DNA of 8,619 bases from Chitinophaga pinensis (GTDB lineage: Bacteria > Bacteroidota > Bacteroidia > Chitinophagales > Chitinophagaceae): positions 1 through 8,619 of the forward strand of contig CAMBGO010000083.1 in NCBI GenBank assembly GCA_945866165.1, in the 5' to 3' direction. The translations under genes and the position numbers were made by a program. How positions within the stretch are numbered: the stretch's first letter is position 1; each line of letters begins with the position of its first letter. The notes under the pieces were generated by a model. That model worked only from the letters and a program-made list of their open reading frames with translations. It was not told the DNA's origin and searched no databases. Below are positions 1 through 7,779 of the stretch, in pieces.

Positions 1-1056
1 ATAGATGCCGTAATCATTGCAACACCTGATCATTGGCATGACCACATATCTATTGCAGCCATGAAAGCAGGTAAGCATGTTTATTGTGAAAAACCAATGG
101 TGCAGCACCTTGAAGAAGGTCATGCGGTGATTAAAATACAACAAGAAACAGGCAAGGTTATGATTGTTGGTTCACAAGGCGTTAGTAGTATCACACTTGC
201 TGAAGCAAAAAGAAGAATCAAGGCTGGAGATATTGGTGAAATAAATTTAGTGGAGGCAGTAAATGACCGATTCAGCTCGAATGGCGCATGGCAATATGCC
301 ATTCCATTGGATGCTTCACCTGAAACAGTTGATTGGGATACATTCTTAGGAGATGCTCCAAAAAGACCGTTTGATCCAACAAGGTTTTTTAGGTGGAGAA
401 ATTACAGAGATTATGGAACGGGTGTTGCTGGAGATTTGTTTATTCACCTTATTTCTGCTGTGCACCATGCTATTGATTCGAATGGACCTACTCGAATTTT
501 TTCAAGTGGTCAATTAAGTTATTGGAAAGATGGTCGTGATGTTCCAGATGTATTAACTTCTATTATGGATTATCCTACCACGGATAAGCATGCAGCTTTT
601 CAAATGCAATTGAGGGTAAATTTTGCTGATGGTTCTGGCGGTAGTAATAGAACACGGATTGTTGGATCTGAAGGTGTTTTGGAGTGGGGAGATAATAAGT
701 TCACCTTGAAAAGACAAAAATTGCCCAAAGCTGAACCGCTTGGCTCTTATGACAGCTTCATTAATTTTTCAGATCAACAAAGAAAAGAATATGTGAGTTG
801 GTACAATGAAAAATATTCTGCAGAAGATCAAAAAACGTTTAAACAGGAAGAAATAAAGTATGCTGCACCTCAGGGATATGATGCCCGGGTGGATCATTTT
901 GCAAATTTTTTCCAGGCCATAAGAAGCAATGGTGGCGTTGTTGAAGATCCAACATTTGGTTTAAGAGCAGCAGGTCCGGCCTTGGCCAGTAACCTTAGTT
1001 ATGAAAAAGGAAAAGTAATCAAGTGGGATCCCGTCAACATGAAAGTTGTGAAATAA
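1..1056 (+). CDS. Gfo/Idh/MocA-family NAD(P)-dependent oxidoreductase, 5' end outside window
   Basis: The reading frame is open from base 1 to the TAA at 1054-1056, so 351 residues are visible and the N-terminal part of the Rossmann fold, with its GxGxxG nucleotide-binding loop, lies outside the window. The ATG at 61 is internal: the upstream codons read through the family's conserved ATPDHWH segment (window residues 7-13). The signature EKP follows at residues 30-32, whose Lys is the usual catalytic or substrate-binding lysine. The C-terminal half carries WDTFLGDAPKRPF-type and RFFRWRNYRDYG-type segments and GDLFIHLISAVHH (from residue 144), where conserved histidines normally line the active site. 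Family members oxidise or reduce sugars, inositols and related polyols, and many Bacteroidota paralogues are exported enzymes of carbohydrate breakdown. The substrate cannot be read from this sequence, and whether there is an export signal is unknown because the N terminus is missing. No obvious terminator follows. Confidence 0.93.
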   Translation: MDAVIIATPDHWHDHISIAAMKAGKHVYCEKPMVQHLEEGHAVIKIQQETGKVMIVGSQGVSSITLAEAKRRIKAGDIGEINLVEAVNDRFSSNGAWQYAIPLDASPETVDWDTFLGDAPKRPFDPTRFFRWRNYRDYGTGVAGDLFIHLISAVHHAIDSNGPTRIFSSGQLSYWKDGRDVPDVLTSIMDYPTTDKHAAFQMQLRVNFADGSGGSNRTRIVGSEGVLEWGDNKFTLKRQKLPKAEPLGSYDSFINFSDQQRKEYVSWYNEKYSAEDQKTFKQEEIKYAAPQGYDARVDHFANFFQAIRSNGGVVEDPTFGLRAAGPALASNLSYEKGKVIKWDPVNMKVVK

Positions 1057-1144
1057 CTGGATTTAGGGTTTAATCTTGATCATATTCAATGCATGTCAAT
1101 AAGAATGGATATTTTTATGCCATTGTTAATTGAAATTGAACTAA

Positions 1145-1210
1145 TTGCTGTTTGTTAGGATTATCTGCATATTTTTTTTCCTTTTGAATGCAAGGACTGT
1201 GTTTTCACAG
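1145..1210 (+). other. Signal peptide coding region in the alternate frame
   Basis: Translated from the TTG at 1145, this frame gives a short n-region with one arginine (MLFVR), a hydrophobic core (IICIFFFLLNA) and a c-region ending in VFSQ. Cleavage near Ser-Gln is typical of Bacteroidota exported proteins. The frame is closed just upstream by a TAA at 1142-1144 and downstream by a TAG at 1265-1267, so it can only encode a 40-residue peptide unless it is joined to the long frame. It contains no ATG. TTG is the only reasonable start that keeps the whole signal peptide. The call is inferred from composition and position. Confidence 0.6.
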
Positions 1211-4200
1211 ACCCAGTCAAACTTGCGCCAAAAAAAATTGATACTAGATCAACTATCATACAACTAGATACCCTAAGTATCGAACCCAATTCTTTCTCCA
1301 TAAAGGGAATCCAAGCAAATGATTACAATTTGGATTATGCAACATCCATGTTGACATGGATTAGAAAACCTTCATTGCCAGAGGTTGATGTTCAATACAG
1401 GGTGCTCTCAATTTACATTCCTAGGATTACAAGAAGAATGTCGTTCGATTCCGTGCTTAACCGCTTCAGCATAGGGCAAGCAGCAGTAATTAGAAGTTCA
1501 TCCAGCCAAAAGCCATTTGATTTTGGTAAGATCAATTCCAGTGGTAGCCTTGGAAGATCATTGTCATTTGGGAATCGACAAGATGCTGTGCTGAATTCAA
1601 GTTTGAATCTACAATTGAATGGATATATCGGAGATAGTATTTTGATTACTGCAGCCATTTCAGATAACAACATTCCCATTCAACCTGATGGGAATACCCA
1701 AAATTTAAAAGAGTTTGATCAGGTTTATATCCAATTTTCACGAGACAAATGGAAATTAAACCTTGGTGATTTTGATATCCGACAAAATGATCTTTACTAC
1801 CTCAATTTTTATAAAAGACTTCAGGGTGTGGTTTTTTCATCTGAAGATTCTTTGTCTAGGTTTTTAAAAAATAAAGCTACTGTCAGTGCCGCCATTGCCA
1901 AGGGAAAATTTACCAGAAATATCTTTCAAGGTATTGAAGGCAACCAAGGACCTTACAGACTAAAAGGAGCCAATCAGGAAATATTTTTTATTGTACTAGG
2001 GGGTACTGAACGCATTTATATTGACGGTGTGCTTATGCAGCGTGGTGAAGACCAGGACTATGTGATCAATTACAATACCGCTGAGATTACATTCACTCCC
2101 AATAGAATGATAACAAAAGATAAAAGAATTCAGGTTGAATTTGAATATGCCGATCGAAATTATCTCAACTCACAACTTTATTTAAAAGATGAAATTCGAT
2201 TTTCAAAAAAACTAAATGTGAAAGTCGGATTCTTTAATAATGGGGATGCAAAAAATTCTCCAATTAGTCAGGTGCTTTCACCGAATCAACGTCAATTTCT
2301 TTCTTCAATTGGAGATAATATCTCCAATGCATTTTACAAATCAGCCTTGCCAGATAGTTTTGCAATTGGAAAGATCTTATATAGAATGGTTGATACCACT
2401 GATGCACAGAATCGTCGAGATACTGTATATGTTTATGAACGAAATCGCATGGAAGGCCTTTATGCATTATCTTTCATCGATCTAGGAGAAGGCGGAGCTG
2501 ATTATGTTCAAGACACAACAAATAGCATCAATGGTAAGGTATTTAAATGGATCTCTAGTGATCCTGTAACGGGAAAAAAACGTGGAAGGTTTGATCCATC
2601 TGTTTTATTGGTGACACCCAAAAATCAACAGCTTATAACCATTGCAAGTGATTGGAACATTAGTCATCGTTCAGTGCTTACAACGGATCTTGCTTTGAGT
2701 AGATATAATCTAAACCGTTTCAGTTCAAAGGATCGGCAAAATGATGACGGCTATGCTGCTAAACTTTTTTTTAAGGACAATGCAAATCTTTCTGCAGAGA
2801 AGGGAATTAGCCTAACATCAACTTTTAAAGCGGAATATTCGTCAGCTACCTTCAAGCCCATAGAGCGTTTGCGAAATATTGAATTTAATCGTGACTGGGG
2901 ATTGGAGTTGATCAACAAAGCTGCAGAAGAAAAAATAATTGGAGCCGATTTCAAGCTCAGTAATCAGAAAGGTCATTCGCTTAAACTTGAATCATCCTCC
3001 TACATGCGGGATATTGATTTCAAAGGATATCGTTCTATCGTTGAGCATCAGTTTTCAGAAAAAAACTGGATGATTCAAAATAGGTATAATTATACTTCTT
3101 TTAAGGATCAGGATAAGAGCGGTTATTTTCTTAGGCCTGTAATTGACATATCTAAAAAATTTCCTTCCATTAAAAACCGAACATTAGGAGTTGTTTATAC
3201 ATTGGAGAAAAGCATTTCAAGGCAACGGTTAAATGATCTTTTGACGCCTTATAGCTTTTCATTTTCAACCTTTCAAGTACAAACTAGTTCTGACCCGATG
3301 CGTGACAATAAATGGGGAATAACTTATTTTACACGAACCGATGAGCTGCCTTTGCAGAAAAATTTGCTCAGAACTGATCGCAGTCACAATTACATGATCA
3401 ATACTGAACTGATGTCAAATCAACATCATCAGGTTAAAATATCTTCCACTTATAGAACACTTGAAGTATACAATGTATTGTCCAACCAAAAAGCAGAGAA
3501 TAGTTTACTGGGTCGTATTCAATATTTTTCGTCAGTATGGAGAGAGGCCATCAGCGGTGATGTATTATACGAATTGGGAAATGGACAGGAGCCAAGAAGA
3601 AGTTTTAGTTTTGTACAAGTGCCAGCAGGACAAGGAGAATATACTTGGATAGATTATAACAACGATGGTTTGCAACAGTTGAATGAGTTTGAAATTGCCA
3701 AGTTTAGAGATCAGGCAAATTACTTCAGGATCGCTACACCCACCAATGAATACATCAGGGCTGATTATCTTCAGTTCAACTACAACCTTACTTTGGACCC
3801 TTCAATGGCATTGACATCAAATAAAAAATCTGTTTTGCAAAATTTGTTGAAGCGGATCTATTTTGGTTCATCCCTTCAGGTCAATCAAAAACAGCAAGTT
3901 GCGGGACAACGCCACATCAATCCTTTCTCAAATGTGATATCAGATACTTCACTGATTGCCTATGATTTTATTTTCAGTAACTCTTTTTCATATAATAAAA
4001 AAAGCCAGGTATGGGGAATAGATTTCAACCGGTTTCAAGCTGCGAACAGAGCATTCCTGACTTTTGGATATGAGTCTAGGAAGAATAGCAACAACTTACT
4101 TAGGCTTCGTTCAAACTGGTTCAAAATACTTACATTGGATTTGTTAGGGAGAAAATCAGTTACTAGTTTATCTACTCCAAATTTTGCAAATCGAAACTAC

Positions 4201-4599
4201 GATATCAATGCTTTGTCACTTGAGCCTAAGTTGACATATACCATGCAAACAAGGTTAAGGCTATCGTTGGGTTATAAAATAGAAGGTAAGTCAAATACTG
4301 GATTAGAAAAGGCTGATTTAAACAGCTTGAATATTGAAGGGAAGTATAATTTACTTTCTAATTTTTCAATTTCTTCTTCATTTAATTATGGTAAGATTAA
4401 ATATACTGGTACTTCAAATACAAATCTTTCCTACATCATGCTGGATGGGTTGATGCCCGGAAAAAATTACCTGTGGATAATCGATATTACGAAAAGACTC
4501 AGTTCGTTTCTAGAAATGAGTATACAATATGAAGGAAGAAAGGCAGGGGATAATGGCTTAGTAAATCTTGGACGTGCACAAGTGAGGGCAATACTATAA
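1145..4599 (+). CDS. Large predicted outer-membrane beta-barrel protein, unknown function, apparent frameshift after the signal peptide
   Basis: The main frame is open from 1159 to the TAA at 4597-4599. It has no ATG before 1357, yet coding similarity begins well upstream: residues such as DTLSIEPNSFSIKG (about 1276-1317) resemble the N-terminal segment I know from large Bacteroidota surface proteins. A signal peptide (MLFVR, a hydrophobic stretch, then RTVFSQ) lies in another frame, from a TTG at 1145 to the A8 run at 1230-1237. Joining the two frames there by a -1 shift or one extra A gives about 1,151 residues. Recognisable parts are a GSLGRSLSFGNRQ to ISDNNIPIQPDGNTQ region (about 1540-1700), a soluble beta-rich domain from PYRLKGANQE to ADRNY (about residues 270-340, 1951-2163), an EF-hand-like loop at 3652-3693, and a barrel-like C terminus with alternating strands ending in VRAIL. 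The location and barrel are inferred. The function is unknown. The gene may be phase-variable or a recent pseudogene; the long intact body argues against old decay. Confidence 0.8.
1230..1237 (+). other. A8 homopolymer at the frame junction
   Basis: Eight consecutive A's lie where the signal-peptide frame must join the main frame. Read in the signal-peptide frame the codons are CAA AAA AAA TTG, which contains A AAA AAA, a perfect -1 slippery heptamer. Nine A's would put both parts in a single frame. The run is followed directly by a weak 5-bp inverted repeat (TTGAT 1238-1242, ATCAA 1248-1252). Runs of this kind are known sites of replication slippage, transcriptional slippage and sequencing miscalls; the sequence alone does not say which applies. 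Confidence 0.65.
3652..3693 (+). other. EF-hand/dockerin-like calcium-binding loop inside the barrel protein
   Basis: The translation reads DYNNDGLQQLNEFE, with acidic or amide side chains at the D-x-N-x-D-G spacing and a Glu in the NEFE part, matching the pattern of a calcium-binding loop. It falls in an otherwise strand-rich part of the protein and so probably sits in a surface loop between barrel strands. Calcium binding is inferred from the spacing alone. Confidence 0.5.
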
Positions 4600-4629
4600 A
4601 AAAACCGCTAAGTTGTCCTAGCGGTTTTT
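4600..4629. terminator. Bidirectional intrinsic terminator between convergent genes
   Basis: A perfect 11-bp inverted repeat (AAAAACCGCTA at 4600-4610, TAGCGGTTTTT at 4619-4629) encloses an 8-nt loop. It begins one base after the stop codon of the barrel-protein gene and lies 17 bp from the stop of the convergent coiled-coil gene. The right arm ends in five T's for plus-strand transcripts. On the minus strand the A-run at 4598-4604 becomes a T-tract, so the element should stop transcription from both directions. Confidence 0.88.
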
Positions 4630-4646
4630 GTACTTATACATTAATA

Positions 4647-5606
4647 TTATTTTAATAAAGCAACACCTTCACCAATTTTGAAACCATTTTGGAAAACAAC
4701 GATGGTATAGTTCCCAGCAACATATTTTTCTGTTTGTTTCAAATCAAAGCTGATTGATTTTTCTTTCCCTTGCTCATAATCAATCTCAACACGGTTGGTA
4801 AAACCTAAACTTCCATCTTGCCTTGTATCAAAATTTCCTGATCCAAGTTCTGATTCAGAGATTACTTTTCCAGATGGGTCTTTAGCGATGATGTATAAAA
4901 TTTTCTTACCGCTTACAGAAATTCTGTTTTCATCAACAAGAAATGAAATGCGAAGCTTGTCAACTTTTTTTGCCCTTGCGGTTGTTTTTTCTTTTCCTGA
5001 ATTTTTTTCATTGATAGGGCTAATTGAAAACCTTGAAGCGTGTAATGTAGATCCAACATCAACTTTATCCTCAGCATCTTTTTTGCCTTGCTGGGTGGTG
5101 CTTAAATCTTGTTCAAGCATCTTTTTTTCTGTAGTCAAATTGGCCTTATCTGTTGTTAGCTGTTGATTTTCTGCCTGTAATCTTTCAATTTCTTGAATGT
5201 ACTGGTTGATTCTGCCATTTAATTCCACAACTAAAGATTTTGCTTCAGCCAGGTCCTTTGAAGATGCATTTTGTTTATTTACCAGGTTTCTAAATTTACC
5301 TTTTAATGATTCAAGCTCCGTGTCCCTTGTCTTAACCAAGCTATCTAAACTTGCGTTTGTTTGGGTCATCTCGGTTAACCTACTCATGGCTGAATCATAC
5401 TCGAGCTGTATAACATTCTTTGTTGAATCGAGCAACGTATATTGGGCATCTTTTTCAGAAATCAAGTTGCTTGATTTGTTATTGGAGTAGATAAAATATC
5501 CCCAAGACGCTATCAAAGCAAATACTAAAATGATGATAATGGTGCCACGGTTGTCTTTTTTGGGTTCGTTACTGTATCCCCCAGCTGATGGATAATTGGT
5601 AGTCAT
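4647..5606 (-). CDS. Single-pass membrane protein with periplasmic coiled coil and C-terminal beta-rich domain, unknown function
   Basis: The protein has 319 residues from the ATG (complement of 5604-5606). The first 20 residues are polar with a basic patch (KKDNR), followed by one hydrophobic segment at about residues 22-40 (GTIIIILVFALIASWGYFIY). The basic residues before it suggest an N-in, C-out signal anchor. Residues about 48-182 are rich in Glu, Lys, Gln and Leu with heptad-like spacing, indicating a long coiled coil. From about residue 185 to the end the sequence is strand-like and finishes NYTIVVFQNGFKIGEGVALLK-like, a C-terminal pattern I recognise from uncharacterised Bacteroidota proteins. 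Such proteins are often mislabelled as SMC or chromosome-segregation proteins because of the coiled coil, but no ATPase motif is present here. An envelope scaffold or sensor role is possible but unsupported. The gene converges on the barrel-protein gene and shares its terminator. It diverges from holA, with 167 bp between the start codons. Confidence 0.85.
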   Translation of the reverse strand: MTTNYPSAGGYSNEPKKDNRGTIIIILVFALIASWGYFIYSNNKSSNLISEKDAQYTLLDSTKNVIQLEYDSAMSRLTEMTQTNASLDSLVKTRDTELESLKGKFRNLVNKQNASSKDLAEAKSLVVELNGRINQYIQEIERLQAENQQLTTDKANLTTEKKMLEQDLSTTQQGKKDAEDKVDVGSTLHASRFSISPINEKNSGKEKTTARAKKVDKLRISFLVDENRISVSGKKILYIIAKDPSGKVISESELGSGNFDTRQDGSLGFTNRVEIDYEQGKEKSISFDLKQTEKYVAGNYTIVVFQNGFKIGEGVALLK

Positions 5607-5686
5607 TTTATTGAATTAATTGTGATGTTTAGATGAAATGGTAATTTCGATTAGAATGCAAATAAAGGATTTTTATAAACATCTTC

Positions 5687-5694
5687 TAACTTTG
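5687..5694 (+). promoter_or_regulatory. Possible -7 box upstream of holA (TAACTTTG)
   Basis: The octamer matches the Bacteroidetes -7 consensus TAnnTTTG and lies 79 bp before the holA ATG, in the region divergent from the coiled-coil gene. I see no TTG at the expected 19-21 bp upstream, so the promoter call is weak. The box overlaps a small dyad, TAACTT-TGT-AAGTTA (5687-5701). Confidence 0.3.
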
Positions 5695-5773
5695 TAAGTT
5701 AAAGTATGACCTTATATTATTATAAAGCATTAAATTAGAGGGTTTTAACAATAATTACCAGCGTTTTTTGATT

Positions 5774-6772
5774 ATGGAAGTTGATCAAATACAATCTGAT
5801 TGGAGAAAAGGAATCTTCAAACCTGTTTATTGGTTTGAAGGGGAAGAATCATATTACATTGATAAACTGACCGATTTTGCTGAAAAAAATATACTCACTG
5901 TTGAAGAGTTGGCTTTCAATCTGAGTGTTTTCTATGGTAAAGATGCTAAGATGGAGGATGTTTTGAATGCATGTAGAAGATATCCTGTGTTTTCTGATAA
6001 ACAGGTTGTGATCATCAAAGAAGCCCAACAAATGCGGGATATTGAAAAAATTGAATCTTATCTGAATGCTCCTCTTGCATCAACAATACTTTTAATTGCT
6101 TACAAGGAAAAAACATTCGATAAAAGAAAAGCTTTTGGTAAATCTCTTCATAAAAAAGCAGCAGTATTAAGCACAAAAAAATTATATGATAATGAATTGC
6201 CTCAATGGGTATCCTCCATGGTTCAACAAAAAGGATTAGAGATTGAACAAAAAGCACTTCAAATTTTGATAGACCATATTGGAAACGACTTGCAAAGGAT
6301 GGAGAATGAAGTTGAAAAAGTTACACTTAATCTCAAAGGGCGAAAAAAAATAAATGAAGACGATATCGAGGCATTTGTTGGAGTCAGCAAGGAGTTCAAT
6401 GTTTTTGAATTACAAAAAGCCATTATAAGCCGCGATATGGCAAAATCAATTCGTATCATTAATTATTTTGCTTCCAATCCCAAAGCAGGACCGATTCAAC
6501 TTGTATTACCAACATTGTACTCTTTTTTTAGCAAGCTATATATCGCAACATCAAGTAATTCAAGAGATGAAAGGTCGATTGCGTCGCTCTTAGGCATTAA
6601 TGCCTTTTTTGTAAAAGATTATATAAATGCAATGCAACGATTCACACCATCAGAAGTAGAAAACATTCTGTTGATTCTGCACCATTACAATCTTAAAAGT
6701 ATTGGTATTAGCAGGGCGGATGTTGATGATGCTGGATTAATGAGTGAGATGGTAGCTAAAATTATTATCTAA
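5774..6772 (+). CDS. holA: DNA polymerase III subunit delta (clamp loader)
   Basis: Delta is the wrench of the clamp-loader complex: it binds the beta sliding clamp and opens it so that it can be placed on primed DNA. The 332-residue product has the usual length of about 330-345 residues. Its N terminus carries the family's degenerate nucleotide-site pattern (PVYWFEGEESYYID, residues 17-30), followed by VVIIKEAQQM. The helical middle domain contains HIGNDLQRMENEVEKV (GNDLQ from residue 170), a hallmark of delta. Next come the VFELQKAI region and the C-terminal collar domain. I chose the ATG at 5774 over the in-frame TTG two codons earlier because ATG starts are far more common. No Shine-Dalgarno is visible, as expected in this phylum. 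The 3' end overlaps the convergent ribF gene by 4 bp. Confidence 0.95.
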   Translation: MEVDQIQSDWRKGIFKPVYWFEGEESYYIDKLTDFAEKNILTVEELAFNLSVFYGKDAKMEDVLNACRRYPVFSDKQVVIIKEAQQMRDIEKIESYLNAPLASTILLIAYKEKTFDKRKAFGKSLHKKAAVLSTKKLYDNELPQWVSSMVQQKGLEIEQKALQILIDHIGNDLQRMENEVEKVTLNLKGRKKINEDDIEAFVGVSKEFNVFELQKAIISRDMAKSIRIINYFASNPKAGPIQLVLPTLYSFFSKLYIATSSNSRDERSIASLLGINAFFVKDYINAMQRFTPSEVENILLILHHYNLKSIGISRADVDDAGLMSEMVAKIII

Positions 6773-7713
6773 GACTTTGGCTTAAATTTTTCAATGCAAT
6801 TTTTCTTGTCTCTGTCGAGCTGTTCCTTAAGCGAATCAAGCCCCGAAAATTTTATTTCCTTTCTTATAAAGTATTTTAGTTCTACTGCAACTTTTACACC
6901 ATAAATTTCCTGATCAAAATCAAGGATATGCACTTCAATTCTCCTTTCTTTTCCATTAACCGTTGGCCTATATCCGATATTCATCATGCCGAATTTCATC
7001 ATCGGAGTTTCATCGGTATATATTTTTACAGAAACTGCATAAACACCTCCAGATGGTATTAGTTTTTCAGTATCAATGATCAGCAAGTTTGCTGTAGGGT
7101 ATCCAATCTTTCTGCCAAGCTGATCTCCTTTAATAACAATACCTGCCAATTGGTATGGGTATCCTAAAAGTTCTTCTGATTCCTCAACCTTGCCTTCCAA
7201 CAAACAATGTCTGATCTGGGATGAGCTTATCTTGGAATCATTCAATAGTTTTTCTGGGATTTCAATCACCTTATAATTGAAGTCTTCTCCTTTTTCATTG
7301 AGAAGCTGATAATTCCCTTTTCTGTCTTTTCCAAAACGATGATCAAATCCAATTACTATGATTTTTGGATTGAAATTTGAAACCAGGAATTTTTCTATGT
7401 AGTCATCTGCATTAAGTTCCGAAAATCCAAGATCAAAGGGAACAATTACAAGGTGATCAATGCCACTGCTTTCAAAATGATTGATTCGTTCGTCAATTGA
7501 TGTGAGTAGAGCAGGGGTTTCCTCATGCTGAATTATCTTTCTTGGGTGGGGATGAAAGGTTATTACAATTGTTTCCCCATTAATTTTCTTTGCTTCATTT
7601 TTTAATTGATCGAGAATAGACTTATGTCCCAAGTGGACTCCATCAAATGAGCCAATTGTAAGCACTGAATTGTTGAATTTGGGCAATTGCTCTATGTCGT
7701 AGTGGACTTTCAT
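6769..7713 (-). CDS. ribF: Bifunctional riboflavin kinase / FMN adenylyltransferase (FAD synthetase)
   Basis: This cytoplasmic enzyme phosphorylates riboflavin to FMN and then adenylates FMN to FAD. At 314 residues it matches the usual bacterial two-domain size. The N-terminal FAD synthetase domain has a nucleotidyltransferase core: GSFDGVHLGH (residues 21-30, the HxGH-type ATP site), FHPHP (53-57), GFDHRFG (122-128) and SSSQIR (163-168, the ISSTxIR-type phosphate loop). The C-terminal riboflavin kinase domain shows GDQLGRKIGYPTANL (PTAN at 206-209 binds ATP and Mg), GGVYAV (222-227), MNIGYRPTV (244-252) and EVHILDFD, where Glu260 fits the catalytic base. All expected motifs are present, so both activities are likely. 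The gene is convergent with holA and divergent from purM. I see no FMN riboswitch in the short upstream region. Confidence 0.97.
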   Translation of the reverse strand: MKVHYDIEQLPKFNNSVLTIGSFDGVHLGHKSILDQLKNEAKKINGETIVITFHPHPRKIIQHEETPALLTSIDERINHFESSGIDHLVIVPFDLGFSELNADDYIEKFLVSNFNPKIIVIGFDHRFGKDRKGNYQLLNEKGEDFNYKVIEIPEKLLNDSKISSSQIRHCLLEGKVEESEELLGYPYQLAGIVIKGDQLGRKIGYPTANLLIIDTEKLIPSGGVYAVSVKIYTDETPMMKFGMMNIGYRPTVNGKERRIEVHILDFDQEIYGVKVAVELKYFIRKEIKFSGLDSLKEQLDRDKKNCIEKFKPKS

Positions 7714-7745
7714 ATTCGGGCGTGAAATTAATCAATTATCTCAAT

Positions 7746-7755
7746 CAACATGTTG
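7746..7755. repeat. Palindrome CAACATGTTG in the ribF-purM divergent region
   Basis: This is a perfect 10-bp palindrome, flanked by TCAA (7741-7744) and TTGA (7756-7759), which extend the symmetry apart from one extra base at 7745. It lies about 33 bp outside the ribF start codon and 24 bp upstream of the purM -33 element. It could be an operator, but this is a single site with no known regulator. Confidence 0.25.
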
Positions 7756-7779
7756 TTGACAAGATATAGGTAATTATTC

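Noticed and set aside
1057..1144. Promoter or terminator between the oxidoreductase and the barrel-protein gene
   Set aside because: The nearest -7 match (TATTTTTA, 1110-1117) lacks the final G and has no TTG at the right distance; no stable hairpin followed by T's is visible.
1238..1252. Inverted repeat TTGAT-ACTAG-ATCAA as a stimulator of programmed ribosomal frameshifting
   Set aside because: The stem is only 5 bp, mostly A-T, and directly abuts the slippery run, whereas stimulatory structures normally lie 5-9 nt downstream and are stable. The A8 run itself is the better explanation.
1243..1269. Direct repeats ACTAGAT (1243-1249 and 1263-1269) and CAACTA (1250-1255 and 1261-1266)
   Set aside because: The repeats are too short and too few in AT-rich coding sequence to suggest a functional repeat or attachment site.
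3461..3652. A 63-codon plus-strand frame inside the barrel-protein gene
   Set aside because: It is an out-of-frame overlap within a long coding region, with no protein-like features or conserved motif.
4795..5490. Two plus-strand open frames (4795-5166 and 5197-5490) opposite the coiled-coil gene
   Set aside because: They are antisense shadows of the coding sequence on the minus strand; the translations are low-complexity and Ser/Leu/Phe-rich with no recognisable domain.
5849..6459. Minus-strand open frames within holA
   Set aside because: They lie wholly opposite a confidently identified gene and show no protein-like features of their own.
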